Positions 16,207 to 25,247 are shown, numbered from the stretch's first letter. The stretch is DNA of 64,000 bases from Lactonifactor sp050944855 (GCA_050944855.1 JBMNRU010000010.1:24364-88363), one strand, 5' to 3'. Made by a program: numbers and translations. The notes: a model not told the origin generated them from the sequence alone.

Positions 16207-17436
16207 TCATCCATTGTAGTTTTTCTTGAATTCTTCTTTGATTTTTGCAAGATTTTCAGGATCTGCCCCTACTCGATAGCCTGTCAATGCCATGAGTTTG
16301 CCAGCTAAGATACTCTGATCAATAGGGAATTCCTGACAAGTTAAAGCGGCAATTTCGTTACTGTGGCCGATAGGGGTAACCTCATCATCTTTTACAATGG
16401 GGAATGTAATCTCAACTGTGGGAATCTCGTAAGCAATACAGCCTAAGTCAGTAGATGCCTTCGGCATAGCTCCGAATGGAAACTTAGAACCGTCAATCCC
16501 AAGATCATTTGCATAATCAGCGGCCATATGGTACAGGCTGGGAACCGGAGTTGCACAATACATGGGGGCATCCCATTCGTATTCAGCTGTCGTTTCGGTC
16601 ATCAGTTCTGCACCTTTCACGATATTATCCACTTTTTCCATTAAAGAATTCAATTCTTCGGAAGAGTTAGCACGTACTTCCAGGCTGAGTGTAGCTAAAT
16701 CTGGAACAGCATTGGGAACAGCCCCTCCGTTGGTGATAACATAATGAATACGATCTGTTTCGACTGTATGCTCCCGTAAAAATTCTAATGCAATACTTGT
16801 CAAAATGACTGCATCTAATGCGCTGCGGCCATTTTCCGGTTCCGAAGATGAATGTGCAGTTTTTCCTTTAAAGGTGAGTCGCTTTTCAGGAGCATGCCAA
16901 GCCATAGCTTTCTGTGTTACTTCAGAAACCCAGCGTGAGCCATAGTGACAGGCAAGCATTAAATCTACGCCTTCCATATGGCCGCCTTCTAAAATAAAAT
17001 GCTTAGAGCCGGTTACTTCTTCTGCTGGAGAACCATAGACGATTACAGAACCGATTGAAGAAAATGCGTCTTTTAATCCTAAAGCGGCAGCAAAACCGGC
17101 AGAAGCTATAAGATTATGGCCACAGGAATGCCCATTGGGCATAGCATCATATTCCAGCACGACGGCTACAACCGGTCCGCCTTCTTTTCCCGTGTATGTG
17201 GCTTTAAAGGCTGTGGGCATATCTATTATTTTATTTAATTTGGGATTTTTACCGACTAAACCTCTTTGTACTTCAAATCCTTGCCGTTCCAGCTCATCCA
17301 TCAGTAAAGAAGAAGACTTGAATTCTTCCCAGCCCACTTCGGCAAATTCCCATATTTTTTTAGCCACACGATGAATATCTTCTCTTTTGCTGTCGATTAC
17401 TTCCATCATTCGTTTCTCTTCACAATTCATTCCCAT
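16207..17436 (-). CDS. M20-family amidohydrolase (AbgB-like)
   Basis: 409 aa from the ATG at 17436, preceded by TAGGAG at 8-nt spacing; a longer frame to 17454 lacks this. Metal-binding signatures of M20 peptidases are present: EYDAMPNGHSCGHNL near residue 110 and a Glu-Glu pair in SPAEEVTGSKH. The closest pattern is the aminobenzoyl-glutamate/indole-acyl amino acid hydrolase group. It probably cleaves an N-acyl amino acid or dipeptide imported by the permease encoded downstream. Cytosolic, no signal peptide. Confidence 0.88.
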   Translation of the reverse strand: MGMNCEEKRMMEVIDSKREDIHRVAKKIWEFAEVGWEEFKSSSLLMDELERQGFEVQRGLVGKNPKLNKIIDMPTAFKATYTGKEGGPVVAVVLEYDAMPNGHSCGHNLIASAGFAAALGLKDAFSSIGSVIVYGSPAEEVTGSKHFILEGGHMEGVDLMLACHYGSRWVSEVTQKAMAWHAPEKRLTFKGKTAHSSSEPENGRSALDAVILTSIALEFLREHTVETDRIHYVITNGGAVPNAVPDLATLSLEVRANSSEELNSLMEKVDNIVKGAELMTETTAEYEWDAPMYCATPVPSLYHMAADYANDLGIDGSKFPFGAMPKASTDLGCIAYEIPTVEITFPIVKDDEVTPIGHSNEIAALTCQEFPIDQSILAGKLMALTGYRVGADPENLAKIKEEFKKNYNG

Positions 17437-17525
17437 ATTCTTTTCTCCTATCATCTTTTTTGCTTTCAGGTATTACAGGTATCTATATCTACTTAAAGTA
17501 GCCTTTTCATGAAAAGTCTGAACAT

Positions 17526-17554
17526 AATATAGCATATCTGTCTATTGTGTACAA
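17526..17554 (-). promoter_or_regulatory. Promoter of the amidohydrolase-permease unit
   Basis: On the minus strand TTGTAC (17549-17554), a 17-bp spacer and TATATT (17526-17531), about 90 bp before the start codon. Confidence 0.65.
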
Positions 17555-17705
17555 TACTTTTTTTTAATTCCAAAAATGTGCCATTTATATTTAAATTCGC
17601 GTATTTTTTAACAAAATTTTATGCAAAAAATCAGATGTTGTTCTTTGCTTTGTTGATAAAAATTGACATATTTTTTTATCAGACAAATGGAAATACCACC
17701 TAAAA

Positions 17706-17716
17706 TTAACGCCATG
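17706..17716 (+). repeat. 11-bp direct repeat, left copy, flanking the transposase gene
   Basis: TTAACGCCATG occurs here and again at 19559-19569, bracketing the transposase gene. It could be a target duplication or element-end motif; no inverted terminal repeats were recognised immediately inside. Confidence 0.35.
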
Positions 17717-17799
17717 AATCATGTGTTCCAAAAGGCTAGAATATTCTGGAAATTATAAGGAAAAGAAGGCATGTTGTGAACATTTGTGCAACGAAACAC

Positions 17800-17829
17800 T
17801 TATCAGGATATCCTGCCTATGTTATAATA
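17800..17829 (+). promoter_or_regulatory. Promoter of the transposase gene
   Basis: TTATCA, a 17-bp spacer and a consensus TATAAT lie about 35-65 bp before the transposase start; the spacer contains the palindrome GGATATCC. Confidence 0.5.
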
Positions 17830-17865
17830 TAGATAAAATAATTGGGTATTGGGGGAATGCCTTTC

Positions 17866-19530
17866 ATGGCTTTTTATCTAAAAAAAACAAAAGTAAAAGG
17901 ACGCACCTATCTTTCTATTGATGAAAGTTTCTACAGTCAGGAAAAAAAGGGAACAGCCCATAAGTGTTACAAATCCTTGGGATCGCTAGAGTCCTGGCTG
18001 TCCAAAGGTATGGAAGATCCAATTTCACATTTCCAAAAAGAAGTGGATGCTCTTAATCTGAAACGAAAAGGCAGTGCACGCAAAATATCGGACATCTCCC
18101 CGGTTTTTTATTTGGGATATTTTCCGCTGAAGGCGCTTCTGGAAAAGATAAATATTTCGAAAAAAATGAATGATCTTATCTTTGCTGAAGAACTTCCGTT
18201 TAATCTGTATACCTTTTTGTCTTCGCTTATCTTCGCCAGGGCAGTTACTTTTGGCAGCAAACATAAATCATTTAGAGAGACTCTCCCCGATTTGTTTGAT
18301 GTTATTTGGTATTCCGATAAGCAATTAATAGAGGGACTGAAATTTCTCGGATGTCATTATGAAAGTATAGTGAACATGTTTACTGAACAGTTGAAAAAAA
18401 CTTTTGAAATAGATGAATCCAGGACTTATTTTGACTATAATAATTTTTATTTTGCCTTTCGCCAGCCGGAGAATTTGTTTTTGCATACAAAGGAAAAGAG
18501 AAACAAAAAGGAGCTTGTAGTGGGTTTTGGCCTAATTTTAGATAATGATCAAATACCCATCGGAATGAAAATGTATCACGGGGATGAAGCAGAACGTTTG
18601 GTACTGCATGAGACTATTGGTTATCTGAAATATCATAATGACATAACCGGAAGAACTGTTTATGTAGCGGATAAGGATCTGGACAATGCAAAAGATTTTA
18701 TATTTTCTAAAACAAACGGTGACGGTTATCTGTATTCTAAGTTTGTAAAGCAGCTTCCAGAAGAAGAAAAAAATTGGGCATTGATGGATGATGGATGGAG
18801 AGATTTAAGGGATAAAAAGGGCAATTTTCTTGTTCGATGCAAATCCTGTATCGAAGAATTTTCGGGAAAAGTAGGAGAAGGTGAGAAAGAAAGTTTGACC
18901 ACGTTTCGGGAAAAGAGATTATTTACTTTCAGTCCGTCTTTGACCGCCATGAAAAAGTATGAGATCAACCGGTTGTCAGAGCAGGCCAGAGAGCTGGTAG
19001 CCTCTCAAGCGCGTCCGTCAGAGTATGGAAAAGCAGGAAAATATGTGAGCTTTACGGATGAAGAAGGGGCCGCTGTTATTGATTGGAAAGCAATTGATAA
19101 TGATCTTAGATTCGCAGGCTATAATCTGCTGGTGACTTCGGAAACAGCAATGGAAGATTTGGAAATGTATGATACGTATCTGAATCTTTGGCGGATGGAG
19201 CAGTCATTTAAAGCTATGAAGTCGGATTTGGATACGATACCGAAGTTCTGCAGGGAAGAAAAAACAATAGAGGGACATTTCCTTATCTGTTACCTTGCTA
19301 TTTTACTGGAACGAATTTTTCAATTTAAAATACTGGACAAGAAGTATGGGACTGCAGAAGTATTTCAATTTATCAGTGATCTGAAGGTTACAAAAGCAGA
19401 TACAAGCTATATCAATACCGCTAAAGCAAATGAGTTGATTTCTGATCTGTCCAAGTTGTCAAACCTTCCTTTGACAGATTATTTTCTGACAGAAGAACAG
19501 ATAGACACTATTCTAAATTATAAATTATAG
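17866..19530 (+). mobile_element. IS1634-family transposase
   Basis: 554 aa from the ATG at 17866 (MAFYLKKTKVKG, the usual family N-terminus); the frame extends to a TTG at 17842. The DDE triad looks intact: D190 in YFDYNNFYFAF, D269 in VADKDLDNA and E445 in WRMEQSFKAMKSDLD. The CxxC-like insertion region and the C-terminal helical domain are complete, so it is probably functional. It is the only clear transposase in the window. It encodes cut-and-paste-type DNA transposition of its own element; IS ends were not resolved, apart from a flanking 11-bp direct repeat. Confidence 0.9.
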
Positions 19531-19558
19531 GAATTGTGATATTTTTTCAACGGCAGAG

Positions 19559-19569
19559 TTAACGCCATG
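19559..19569 (+). repeat. 11-bp direct repeat, right copy
   Basis: Second copy of TTAACGCCATG, 29 bp after the transposase stop. Confidence 0.35.
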
Positions 19570-19814
19570 TTTTTCAATGCAGAAGTCTGGAAATAGGACT
19601 TGATTTTGGTACAAGAAAAATGCAATATTATATGAATTAATTTGTTTATTTTTTAACGATTATTATTAAATAATAGCCAAAATTGTCATTATTTTTTGCT
19701 ATATTTATGCGAATAGTCTTTAAAATTTAATTTTTTGTCCAAAAAGTTGCTAAATTATAAAGGGGAAGTTTATTCTATTTTTAATTTGCTTGTAATGCTA
19801 TGGATGTTAGAGTC
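19570..19814. other. AT-rich non-coding region downstream of the transposase
   Basis: No gene is seen. It contains the short palindromic run GGCTATTATTTAATAATAAT (minus sense, about 19660-19680) and A/T tracts; probably the right flank of the insertion element. Confidence 0.4.
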
Positions 19815-19915
19815 AAAAAAAACACCGCCCCCGGACCTTTAACCGTCCAAAAACAGTGCCTTTAATGCGCCTTCAGGGGTTCGAACCCTGGACACCCTGA
19901 TTAAGAGTCAGGTGC
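19815..19915 (-). repeat. About 100-bp direct repeat, copy 1 (tRNA-Lys 3' half plus terminator)
   Basis: This segment repeats 20035-20136 almost exactly. It covers the 3' half of tRNA-Lys and the terminator-like downstream sequence; differences are a few bases in the terminator loop and one T/C change. Confidence 0.85.
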
Positions 19916-19939
19916 GAAGCTAAAATCCCCAAAACCCGC
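19866..19939 (-). pseudogene. Decayed tRNA-Lys (CTT) duplicate
   Basis: The anticodon arm, T arm and 3' acceptor strand are identical to the intact tRNA-Lys at 20087-20159 apart from one T-loop base, but the D-arm has lost about 10 nt and the 5' acceptor strand no longer pairs with AAGGCGC. It cannot fold into a normal tRNA. It lies in tandem, 3' of the intact gene, each followed by the same terminator-like hairpin, so it is best read as a tandem duplicate that has decayed. Confidence 0.7.
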
Positions 19940-20036
19940 ATAAATACTGAATTCTTTTTGATATGAGTCCAATCGGACACTCTGATTTATATGTAGATTT
20001 TTCAATCTGATTACCCAATCTTGTTCGTTTTACAAC

Positions 20037-20069
20037 AAAAAAACACCGCCCCCGGACAGCTAAGCGTCC
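20037..20069 (-). terminator. Terminator-like hairpin downstream of tRNA-Lys
   Basis: On the minus strand GGAC-(8 nt)-GTCC is followed by GGGGGCGGTG and seven T residues. The same arrangement, with changed loop bases, follows the decayed duplicate. Confidence 0.55.
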
Positions 20070-20086
20070 AAAAACAGTGCCTTTAA

Positions 20087-20159
20087 TGCGCCTTCAGGGG
20101 CTCGAACCCTGGACACCCTGATTAAGAGTCAGGTGCTCTGCCAACTGAGCTAAAGGCGC
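20087..20159 (-). tRNA. tRNA-Lys (anticodon CTT)
   Basis: A complete cloverleaf reads on the minus strand: acceptor GCGCCTT/AAGGCGC, D stem GCTC/GAGC with AGTTGGCA loop, anticodon stem CCTGA/TCAGG with loop CTCTTAA (anticodon CTT), T stem CAGGG/CCCTG with TTCGAGC loop, discriminator A. CCA is not encoded. It decodes AAG. An AT-rich segment upstream supplies the promoter. Confidence 0.95.
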
Positions 20160-20259
20160 GCGCATTTTATATAATTTTCAACGCAAGAATCATTATAATT
20201 GATGTACTGATAAAATGCAAGTATTATTTTCAATTTTTTGCATAAGATGATGGAATCCC

Positions 20260-20406
20260 CTACTTTTTCTTTTTAATTTCTATTTCTCTCAGGGTTTTCT
20301 CCATCTCTGTTACAGATTTTAACATCTGCGCCGCTTTTGTTCCCTGTTTTTGATTCTCATAGCTCCAGTTCAAAAGCGATCTTTCCCATCCGCCTTTTTT
20401 CTTCAT
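20260..20406 (-). CDS. Small basic protein of unknown function (48 aa)
   Basis: An ATG at 20404-20406 preceded by GGGGAG at 8-nt spacing opens a 48-aa frame, MKKKGGWERSLLNWSYENQK and on to a Glu/Lys-rich coiled-coil-like helix ending EIEIKKKK. It sits between trmB and tRNA-Lys on the same strand. Composition is strongly amphipathic-helical and Lys-rich, without membrane segments. I do not recognise a family; a small RNA/ribosome-associated role would be a guess. Confidence 0.6.
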   Translation of the reverse strand: MKKKGGWERSLLNWSYENQKQGTKAAQMLKSVTEMEKTLREIEIKKKK

Positions 20407-20487
20407 ACTACACACTCCCCATCCATATCACTGTTATATAAATTCCTGTTTCTTCCTATTATATAGTATGCAGAAAAATACAAATGG

Positions 20488-21141
20488 TTATCTTTGAATG
20501 ATCATCTTGTGAATGGGGTTTCCCATACTGGAGAACTTTTCTTCATATTCCGTCATGACATTCCCCTTTACCATCTCTTCATCCTGATGAAGATCAAAGG
20601 TATGCGCCAACAGATGCCATTTGCTTTCCTCCACTTCTTCCAGAGAAAAGACAAACAGATCACGATTATCTGTCTTAAACTCTATCGTTCCTTCCTTTGC
20701 CAGAATCTTATCATATCGTTCTAAAAACTGGCGGGATGTCAGTCTTCGTTTAGCGTGCCTTGCTTTTGGCCATGGATCGGAAAAATTCAGGTAGATTTTT
20801 TCTACTTCTCCTTTCTCAAAGACAAACGGCAATTCACTGGCATCGATACACAAAAACAGCAGATTCCGGGGCAGCTGACCTGCTTCTTTTCGCTCATCCA
20901 TCTTCTGCAGCGCACGGATCAATACGCTGTCATACATCTCAATCCCTATATAGTTAATGTCCGGATGCAGCGCAGCCATGTCCATGATGAAACGCCCTTT
21001 CCCCATTCCCACTTCAATATGCAGGGGCTGCCGGCTGGCAAACACATCTTTCCAGTTTCCTTTCTTTTCCTGTGGATCTTGTATCACATAGGGGCTTTTT
21101 GCAATAGTTTCTTTCGCCCCCGGTATATTTCTTAACCGCAT
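20488..21141 (-). CDS. trmB: tRNA (guanine-N7-)-methyltransferase
   Basis: 217 aa from the ATG at 21141 (MRLRNIPGAKETI), chosen because AGGAG lies 7 nt upstream and this is the family's usual start; a longer frame to 21255 is not supported. SAM-binding motif IEVGMGKGRFI, then the TrmB signature YLNFSDPWPKARHAKRR. It methylates G46 of many tRNAs at N7. Cytosolic housekeeping enzyme; its neighbours are a small unknown gene and a tRNA gene. Confidence 0.95.
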   Translation of the reverse strand: MRLRNIPGAKETIAKSPYVIQDPQEKKGNWKDVFASRQPLHIEVGMGKGRFIMDMAALHPDINYIGIEMYDSVLIRALQKMDERKEAGQLPRNLLFLCIDASELPFVFEKGEVEKIYLNFSDPWPKARHAKRRLTSRQFLERYDKILAKEGTIEFKTDNRDLFVFSLEEVEESKWHLLAHTFDLHQDEEMVKGNVMTEYEEKFSSMGNPIHKMIIQR

Positions 21142-21330
21142 TCTTTTCTCCTGCCTCTCATCTATCGTTAAGATTCTGTAAAAATTATCTTCCATGTAAA
21201 TCGTTCTATTTATCTTAACATGATCATAATTCCCATGCAAGGCTTTGTATTCCATCTATTTCTTTGCATTTTTTATGCATTTTTCACAAACAGGCATTCC
21301 ATAAACCCTATATCAGATGGGTTTTAGCAA

Positions 21331-21367
21331 AATTTACCCTTCCATTTTTCTCAAAATAGTGTATGAT
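21331..21367 (+). promoter_or_regulatory. Candidate promoter of the V-type ATPase operon
   Basis: CTTCCA (21339-21344), a 17-bp spacer and TATGAT (21362-21367). The segment AATTTACCCTTCCATTTTT closely matches a stretch in the methyltransferase promoter at 4066-4084. A small GTTTCC/GGAAAC hairpin follows at about 21415-21432. Confidence 0.45.
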
Positions 21368-21474
21368 AAGGGAGGAAATAATTAATTAAATCATGTTGTC
21401 AATCTGCTAGATTTTGTTTCCATTAAAGGAAACATCATATAAAAGAAAAATGATTGGAAACAAGGAGGAAAGCG

Positions 21475-21786
21475 ATGGAAGACATTTTAAAAAAATTGTA
21501 TGAAATCGAAACTACCGCGTCCAGTATTATGGATGATGTACTTGTCCAGAAACAGAACCTGGCACATCAGATGGAAAAAGATATAAAAGATTTTGATGAT
21601 GCCACACAGGCGGATATCAACCGACAGCTGGATGAACTTCGCCAAAAACTGGAAGCAGAAAACAAGGATCAGCTAAAAGACCTTGTCATTCAGACACAAG
21701 AGGCTGTTTCCCAGATGGATGCTTATTATCAGATGCACCATCAGCAACTGGCGCAGGAAGTATTCGAGAAACTGATAAGGAAGTGA
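21475..21786 (+). CDS. V-type ATPase peripheral-stalk coiled-coil protein (subunit G/H-like)
   Basis: 103 aa from the ATG at 21475 with AAGGAGG before it (a TTG at 21454 in frame is not favoured). Almost entirely charged helix with heptad-like spacing (QADINRQLDELRQKLEAENK), no membrane segment. Position first in the operon and composition fit the G/H stalk subunit that pairs with subunit E to hold the V1 head. Sequence alone is weak because coiled coils diverge rapidly; the operon context carries the call. Confidence 0.75.
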   Translation: MEDILKKLYEIETTASSIMDDVLVQKQNLAHQMEKDIKDFDDATQADINRQLDELRQKLEAENKDQLKDLVIQTQEAVSQMDAYYQMHHQQLAQEVFEKLIRK

Positions 21787-21790
21787 TGTC

Positions 21791-22840
21791 ATGGGAAGTT
21801 TATTGTCATACAGCGGTCTTGCCACTAAGATACGCGCCATGCAAAGCCGGCTTTTTACAGAACCTGAATATCAGGAGCTATCCCAAATGACCAACCTTTC
21901 GCAGGCAGTCTCCTACATCAAAAAACATCCGGGATTTTCTCAGTTATGGCAGGATATAGATGAATCCTCACCGGATTTAAACGAGATCAAACAACGGCTT
22001 ACTTACTCCATCTATGCCAACTATACCCGGATTTACCGTTTTTCTAATTCCAAACAACGGCGATTTCTGGCTCTGTACTTTAAGCGTTATGAAATTCAGA
22101 TTATCAAGGCATGTCTGCGCAAAATTTTCGACCACAGGGATATTCATCTTGATCTGTCCATCTTTCATGACTTCTTTATTCAGCATTCCAAACTGAATCT
22201 GGACAAGCTTACTACTTCTTCCACAATAGAAGAATTCGTAAACAACCTGAAAGGTTCCGAATACTACATGCCCCTGTCACACCTTCTGAATGCGTCCGAT
22301 TCGAATAATACTACTTTATTCGAATACGGCATGGCTCTGGATCAGTATTACTTTACACTCATCTGGAAGAAAAAGGAAAAAATATTCTCAGGTGCTGACC
22401 TGGAAGAAATTACGAAGGCGTACGGACGCAAGTTTGATATGCTGAATCTAAACTGGATATACCGTTCAAAACGTTATTATCATATGGAACCGGCTTCCAT
22501 TTATGCCCTGCTGATTCCTATGCAGTATAAACTGCAAATGAAAGAAATTACAGCTTTGGTGGAAGCATCCGATATGGAAGAATTTGGCAAAATCCTCTCG
22601 GAAACTTATTACAACAGACTTGCACCGGAACTGAAACCAGAATCCCTGGAACAGGCTTATGTCCATATCCTGCGAAGTGTTCTGGAACAGGCGGCCAAAC
22701 GGCATCCTCATTCGGTAGCTATTATTTATAATTATCTCTACCGGAAGGAACATGAATCTGATCGTCTGACCACTGCGATTGAGTGTATCCGCTACGGCGT
22801 ATCACCCGAAGAAACTATGCGCCACATAATGAATAATTAA
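21791..22840 (+). CDS. atpC: V-type ATP synthase subunit C
   Basis: 349 aa, full length for the V/A-type C (AC39-like) subunit, a helical funnel that links the rotating central stalk to the membrane ring. Features include YSGLATKIRAMQSRL at the N-terminus and repeated three-domain helical pattern with ANYTRIYRF. It starts 4 bp after the stalk gene and 18 bp before subunit I, inside the operon. Confidence 0.9.
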   Translation: MGSLLSYSGLATKIRAMQSRLFTEPEYQELSQMTNLSQAVSYIKKHPGFSQLWQDIDESSPDLNEIKQRLTYSIYANYTRIYRFSNSKQRRFLALYFKRYEIQIIKACLRKIFDHRDIHLDLSIFHDFFIQHSKLNLDKLTTSSTIEEFVNNLKGSEYYMPLSHLLNASDSNNTTLFEYGMALDQYYFTLIWKKKEKIFSGADLEEITKAYGRKFDMLNLNWIYRSKRYYHMEPASIYALLIPMQYKLQMKEITALVEASDMEEFGKILSETYYNRLAPELKPESLEQAYVHILRSVLEQAAKRHPHSVAIIYNYLYRKEHESDRLTTAIECIRYGVSPEETMRHIMNN

Positions 22841-22858
22841 CCTTCGGAGGTAATACAC

Positions 22859-24790
22859 GTGATTGTTAAAATGAAATTTGTAAGTATCACCGGTCCCAAA
22901 GAAGATATTGACCGTGTGGTAAACCAGTATATGTCCAAATATGAAGTACATTTGGAAAATGCTTTGACTCAGCTGAATCAGATTCAGCAGCTGTCTCCTT
23001 ACATTCAGATCAACCCCTATAAGGATGACCTGGCCAAAGCAACACATTTCACAGAAATGCTGGGCAATACCTCTTCCATTTCCAGTGAACCCATTTCACT
23101 GGAGGAATCTCTTGCCCTGATCCATTCTCTGGATGAACAGCTTGCTTCACTCAGTGAAGAGTGCAGCGAAATCGAAACACAAAAAGCAGCGCTTTTTGAA
23201 TCTCGAAAAACAATTGAACCATTCCGGAAACTGCCGTTTGAATTATCTCAGCTGCTCCATGCACGATACATTCACAGCCGTTTCGGAAGAATTGCAAAGG
23301 ACTTCTACAACAATTTTGAAAAATTTGTTTATGAAGATCTGAATGCACTGTTCTACCCTTGTCTGGATGACGGTGAATATATATGGGGCGTTTATTTCGT
23401 GCCCAAAAACCAAATTTTGCAGGTGGATGCTATATTTTCCTCCATGCACTTTGAACAGCTGACGATTCCGGATGAATATATCGGTACACCGGAACAGGCT
23501 TATGAACAGTTAAGCCAGCAAATTTTTGATCTGGAAGAAAAGATTAAGAAGTGCCGCACAAAAATGACTGCACTTCTTCAGAAACAGGCGATTAAGATCA
23601 TTTCTGCAAAAGACTGTCTGGATGCTCTTTCTACTAATTTTGATGTACGTAAAGTAGCTGCCTGCACAAAAGAGCAGAAAGATTCCTTCTACATTCTCTG
23701 CGGATGGATGACAGAAGAAGATGCCGCATCCTTCCAGGAGGAAATCGCGGATGATATTAATGTCTTTTCTCATATAGAAGATGTTGACAGCAATCCATCT
23801 CGCAAACCGCCTACCAAACTGAAGAATCCGAAACTTTTTAAACCATTTGAGCTGTATATCGGCATGTACGGTCTTCCGGCCTATAACGAAATAGACCCTA
23901 CCATCTTTGTTGCCATTACTTACTCATTTATCTTCGGTATCATGTTCGGCGATGTCGGGCAGGGGCTCTGCCTCCTCATTGGTGGATACCTGCTTTACAG
24001 GTTCAAGAAGCTTGCGCTGGCTGCCATTATCAGCTCTGCCGGTTTCTTCTCCACCCTATTCGGCTTTATGTTCGGAAGTTTCTTCGGTTTTGAAGATGTG
24101 TTGCCTGCATTGTGGCTGCGTCCGGTAGAGCATATGACTACACTTCCTCTCATCGGACAGATGAACACGGTATTCGTCGTAGCCGTTGCCTTTGGTATGT
24201 TCCTGATCCTGGCAACCATGATCCTAAACATCATCAATGCATGTAAGGCAAAGGATTCGGAAAATATATGGTTCAGCCAGAATGCTATATCCGGTTTTAT
24301 ATTCTACGGCTCTTTAGTCGCCGTAATCTTCTTGTTTATGACCGGACACACGCTTCCGGGAGCCATCGTTCTCGCCATCATGTTCATCGTTCCGCTGATT
24401 ATTATTATGATGAAAGAACCACTGGCGCACCTGGTTGAAAAGAAACATCCGGTTATTGAAGGCGGCGTAGGAATGTTTCTAGTGCAGAGTTTCTTCGAAT
24501 TATTTGAAATTATGCTCAGCTATTTTTCCAACACCATTTCCTTTGTCCGTATCGGCGCTTTCGCAGTCAGCCATGCAGCCATGATGGAAGTTGTTCTGAT
24601 GCTGGCAGGCGCCACGGAAGGCGGCAGTCCCAACTGGCTGGTTATCGTCCTGGGCAACATTTTTGTATGTGCCATGGAAGGTCTGATCGTCGGTATTCAG
24701 GTACTGCGTCTGGAATATTATGAATTGTTCAGCCGTTTCTACAAAGGAGACGGAAAAGCATTTAAACCATTTTTAAAGAAGAATTGTTAA
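22859..24790 (+). CDS. atpI: V-type ATP synthase subunit I (subunit a)
   Basis: 643 aa beginning with GTG at 22859, which has GGAGG 8 nt upstream. The N-terminal half (about 1-325) is a soluble coiled-coil stalk-binding arm; the C-terminal half holds about seven to eight membrane helices, starting FVAITYSFIFGIMFGDVGQG and ending in FVRIGAFAVSHAAMM, where the conserved Arg of the half-channel lies (SFVRIGAFA). It forms the ion path beside the K ring. Confidence 0.94.
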   Translation: MIVKMKFVSITGPKEDIDRVVNQYMSKYEVHLENALTQLNQIQQLSPYIQINPYKDDLAKATHFTEMLGNTSSISSEPISLEESLALIHSLDEQLASLSEECSEIETQKAALFESRKTIEPFRKLPFELSQLLHARYIHSRFGRIAKDFYNNFEKFVYEDLNALFYPCLDDGEYIWGVYFVPKNQILQVDAIFSSMHFEQLTIPDEYIGTPEQAYEQLSQQIFDLEEKIKKCRTKMTALLQKQAIKIISAKDCLDALSTNFDVRKVAACTKEQKDSFYILCGWMTEEDAASFQEEIADDINVFSHIEDVDSNPSRKPPTKLKNPKLFKPFELYIGMYGLPAYNEIDPTIFVAITYSFIFGIMFGDVGQGLCLLIGGYLLYRFKKLALAAIISSAGFFSTLFGFMFGSFFGFEDVLPALWLRPVEHMTTLPLIGQMNTVFVVAVAFGMFLILATMILNIINACKAKDSENIWFSQNAISGFIFYGSLVAVIFLFMTGHTLPGAIVLAIMFIVPLIIIMMKEPLAHLVEKKHPVIEGGVGMFLVQSFFELFEIMLSYFSNTISFVRIGAFAVSHAAMMEVVLMLAGATEGGSPNWLVIVLGNIFVCAMEGLIVGIQVLRLEYYELFSRFYKGDGKAFKPFLKKNC

Positions 24791-24809
24791 TTTAAGGAGG
24801 ATTATTATT

Positions 24810-25247
24810 ATGACAACATTAATTCAATTTACAACAGCTGCTGCACTTATTTTAAGCATTATCGTTCCTATGGGATATTTCTTCCTGGGAGAAAAAACAA
24901 AAGCCCGCTATAAAAAATCACTGGTTGCTAATTGCTGCTTATTCTTCGGCGCTTTATTAGTGGGAACCATTGTAATGTTCTCCGGCGCAGTAAGCGTAGA
25001 AGCAGCAGAAACCGCTGCATCTTCTGCCGGACTGGCTACAGGCCTGGGTTACTTAAGTGCTGCTCTGGTTACCGGTATTTCCGGTATTGGTTCCGGTATC
25101 GCCGTTGCAAGTGCTGCATCTGCTGCCCTGGGTGCGATCAGTGAAGATGGTTCTCTGTTTGGTAAATCTATGATCTTCGTAGCTATGGCAGAAGGTATCG
25201 CTTTATACGGTTTGATTATTTCCTTCATGATCTTAGGCCGACTTTAA
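24810..25247 (+). CDS. atpK: V-type ATP synthase proteolipid subunit K
   Basis: 145 aa with four hydrophobic segments (about 4-28, 40-62, 73-104, 117-143), so two hairpins. The ion-binding carboxylate is the Glu in AMAEGIALYGL of the last helix. The first hairpin has no carboxylate and keeps only weak similarity to the second, and I do not see the Gln ligands of the Enterococcus sodium-type ring, so the coupling ion cannot be assigned. AAGGAGG precedes the ATG. Confidence 0.9.
   Translation: MTTLIQFTTAAALILSIIVPMGYFFLGEKTKARYKKSLVANCCLFFGALLVGTIVMFSGAVSVEAAETAASSAGLATGLGYLSAALVTGISGIGSGIAVASAASAALGAISEDGSLFGKSMIFVAMAEGIALYGLIISFMILGRL

Noticed and set aside
17842..17865. TTG start extending the transposase by 8 residues
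   Set aside because: The usual family N-terminus begins at the ATG at 17866; the TTG has no ribosome site.
19815..20159. Genomic island between tRNA-Lys and its partial repeat
   Set aside because: Only about 120 bp lie between the copies, with no integrase or cargo; the second copy looks like a decayed tandem tRNA rather than a clean att site.
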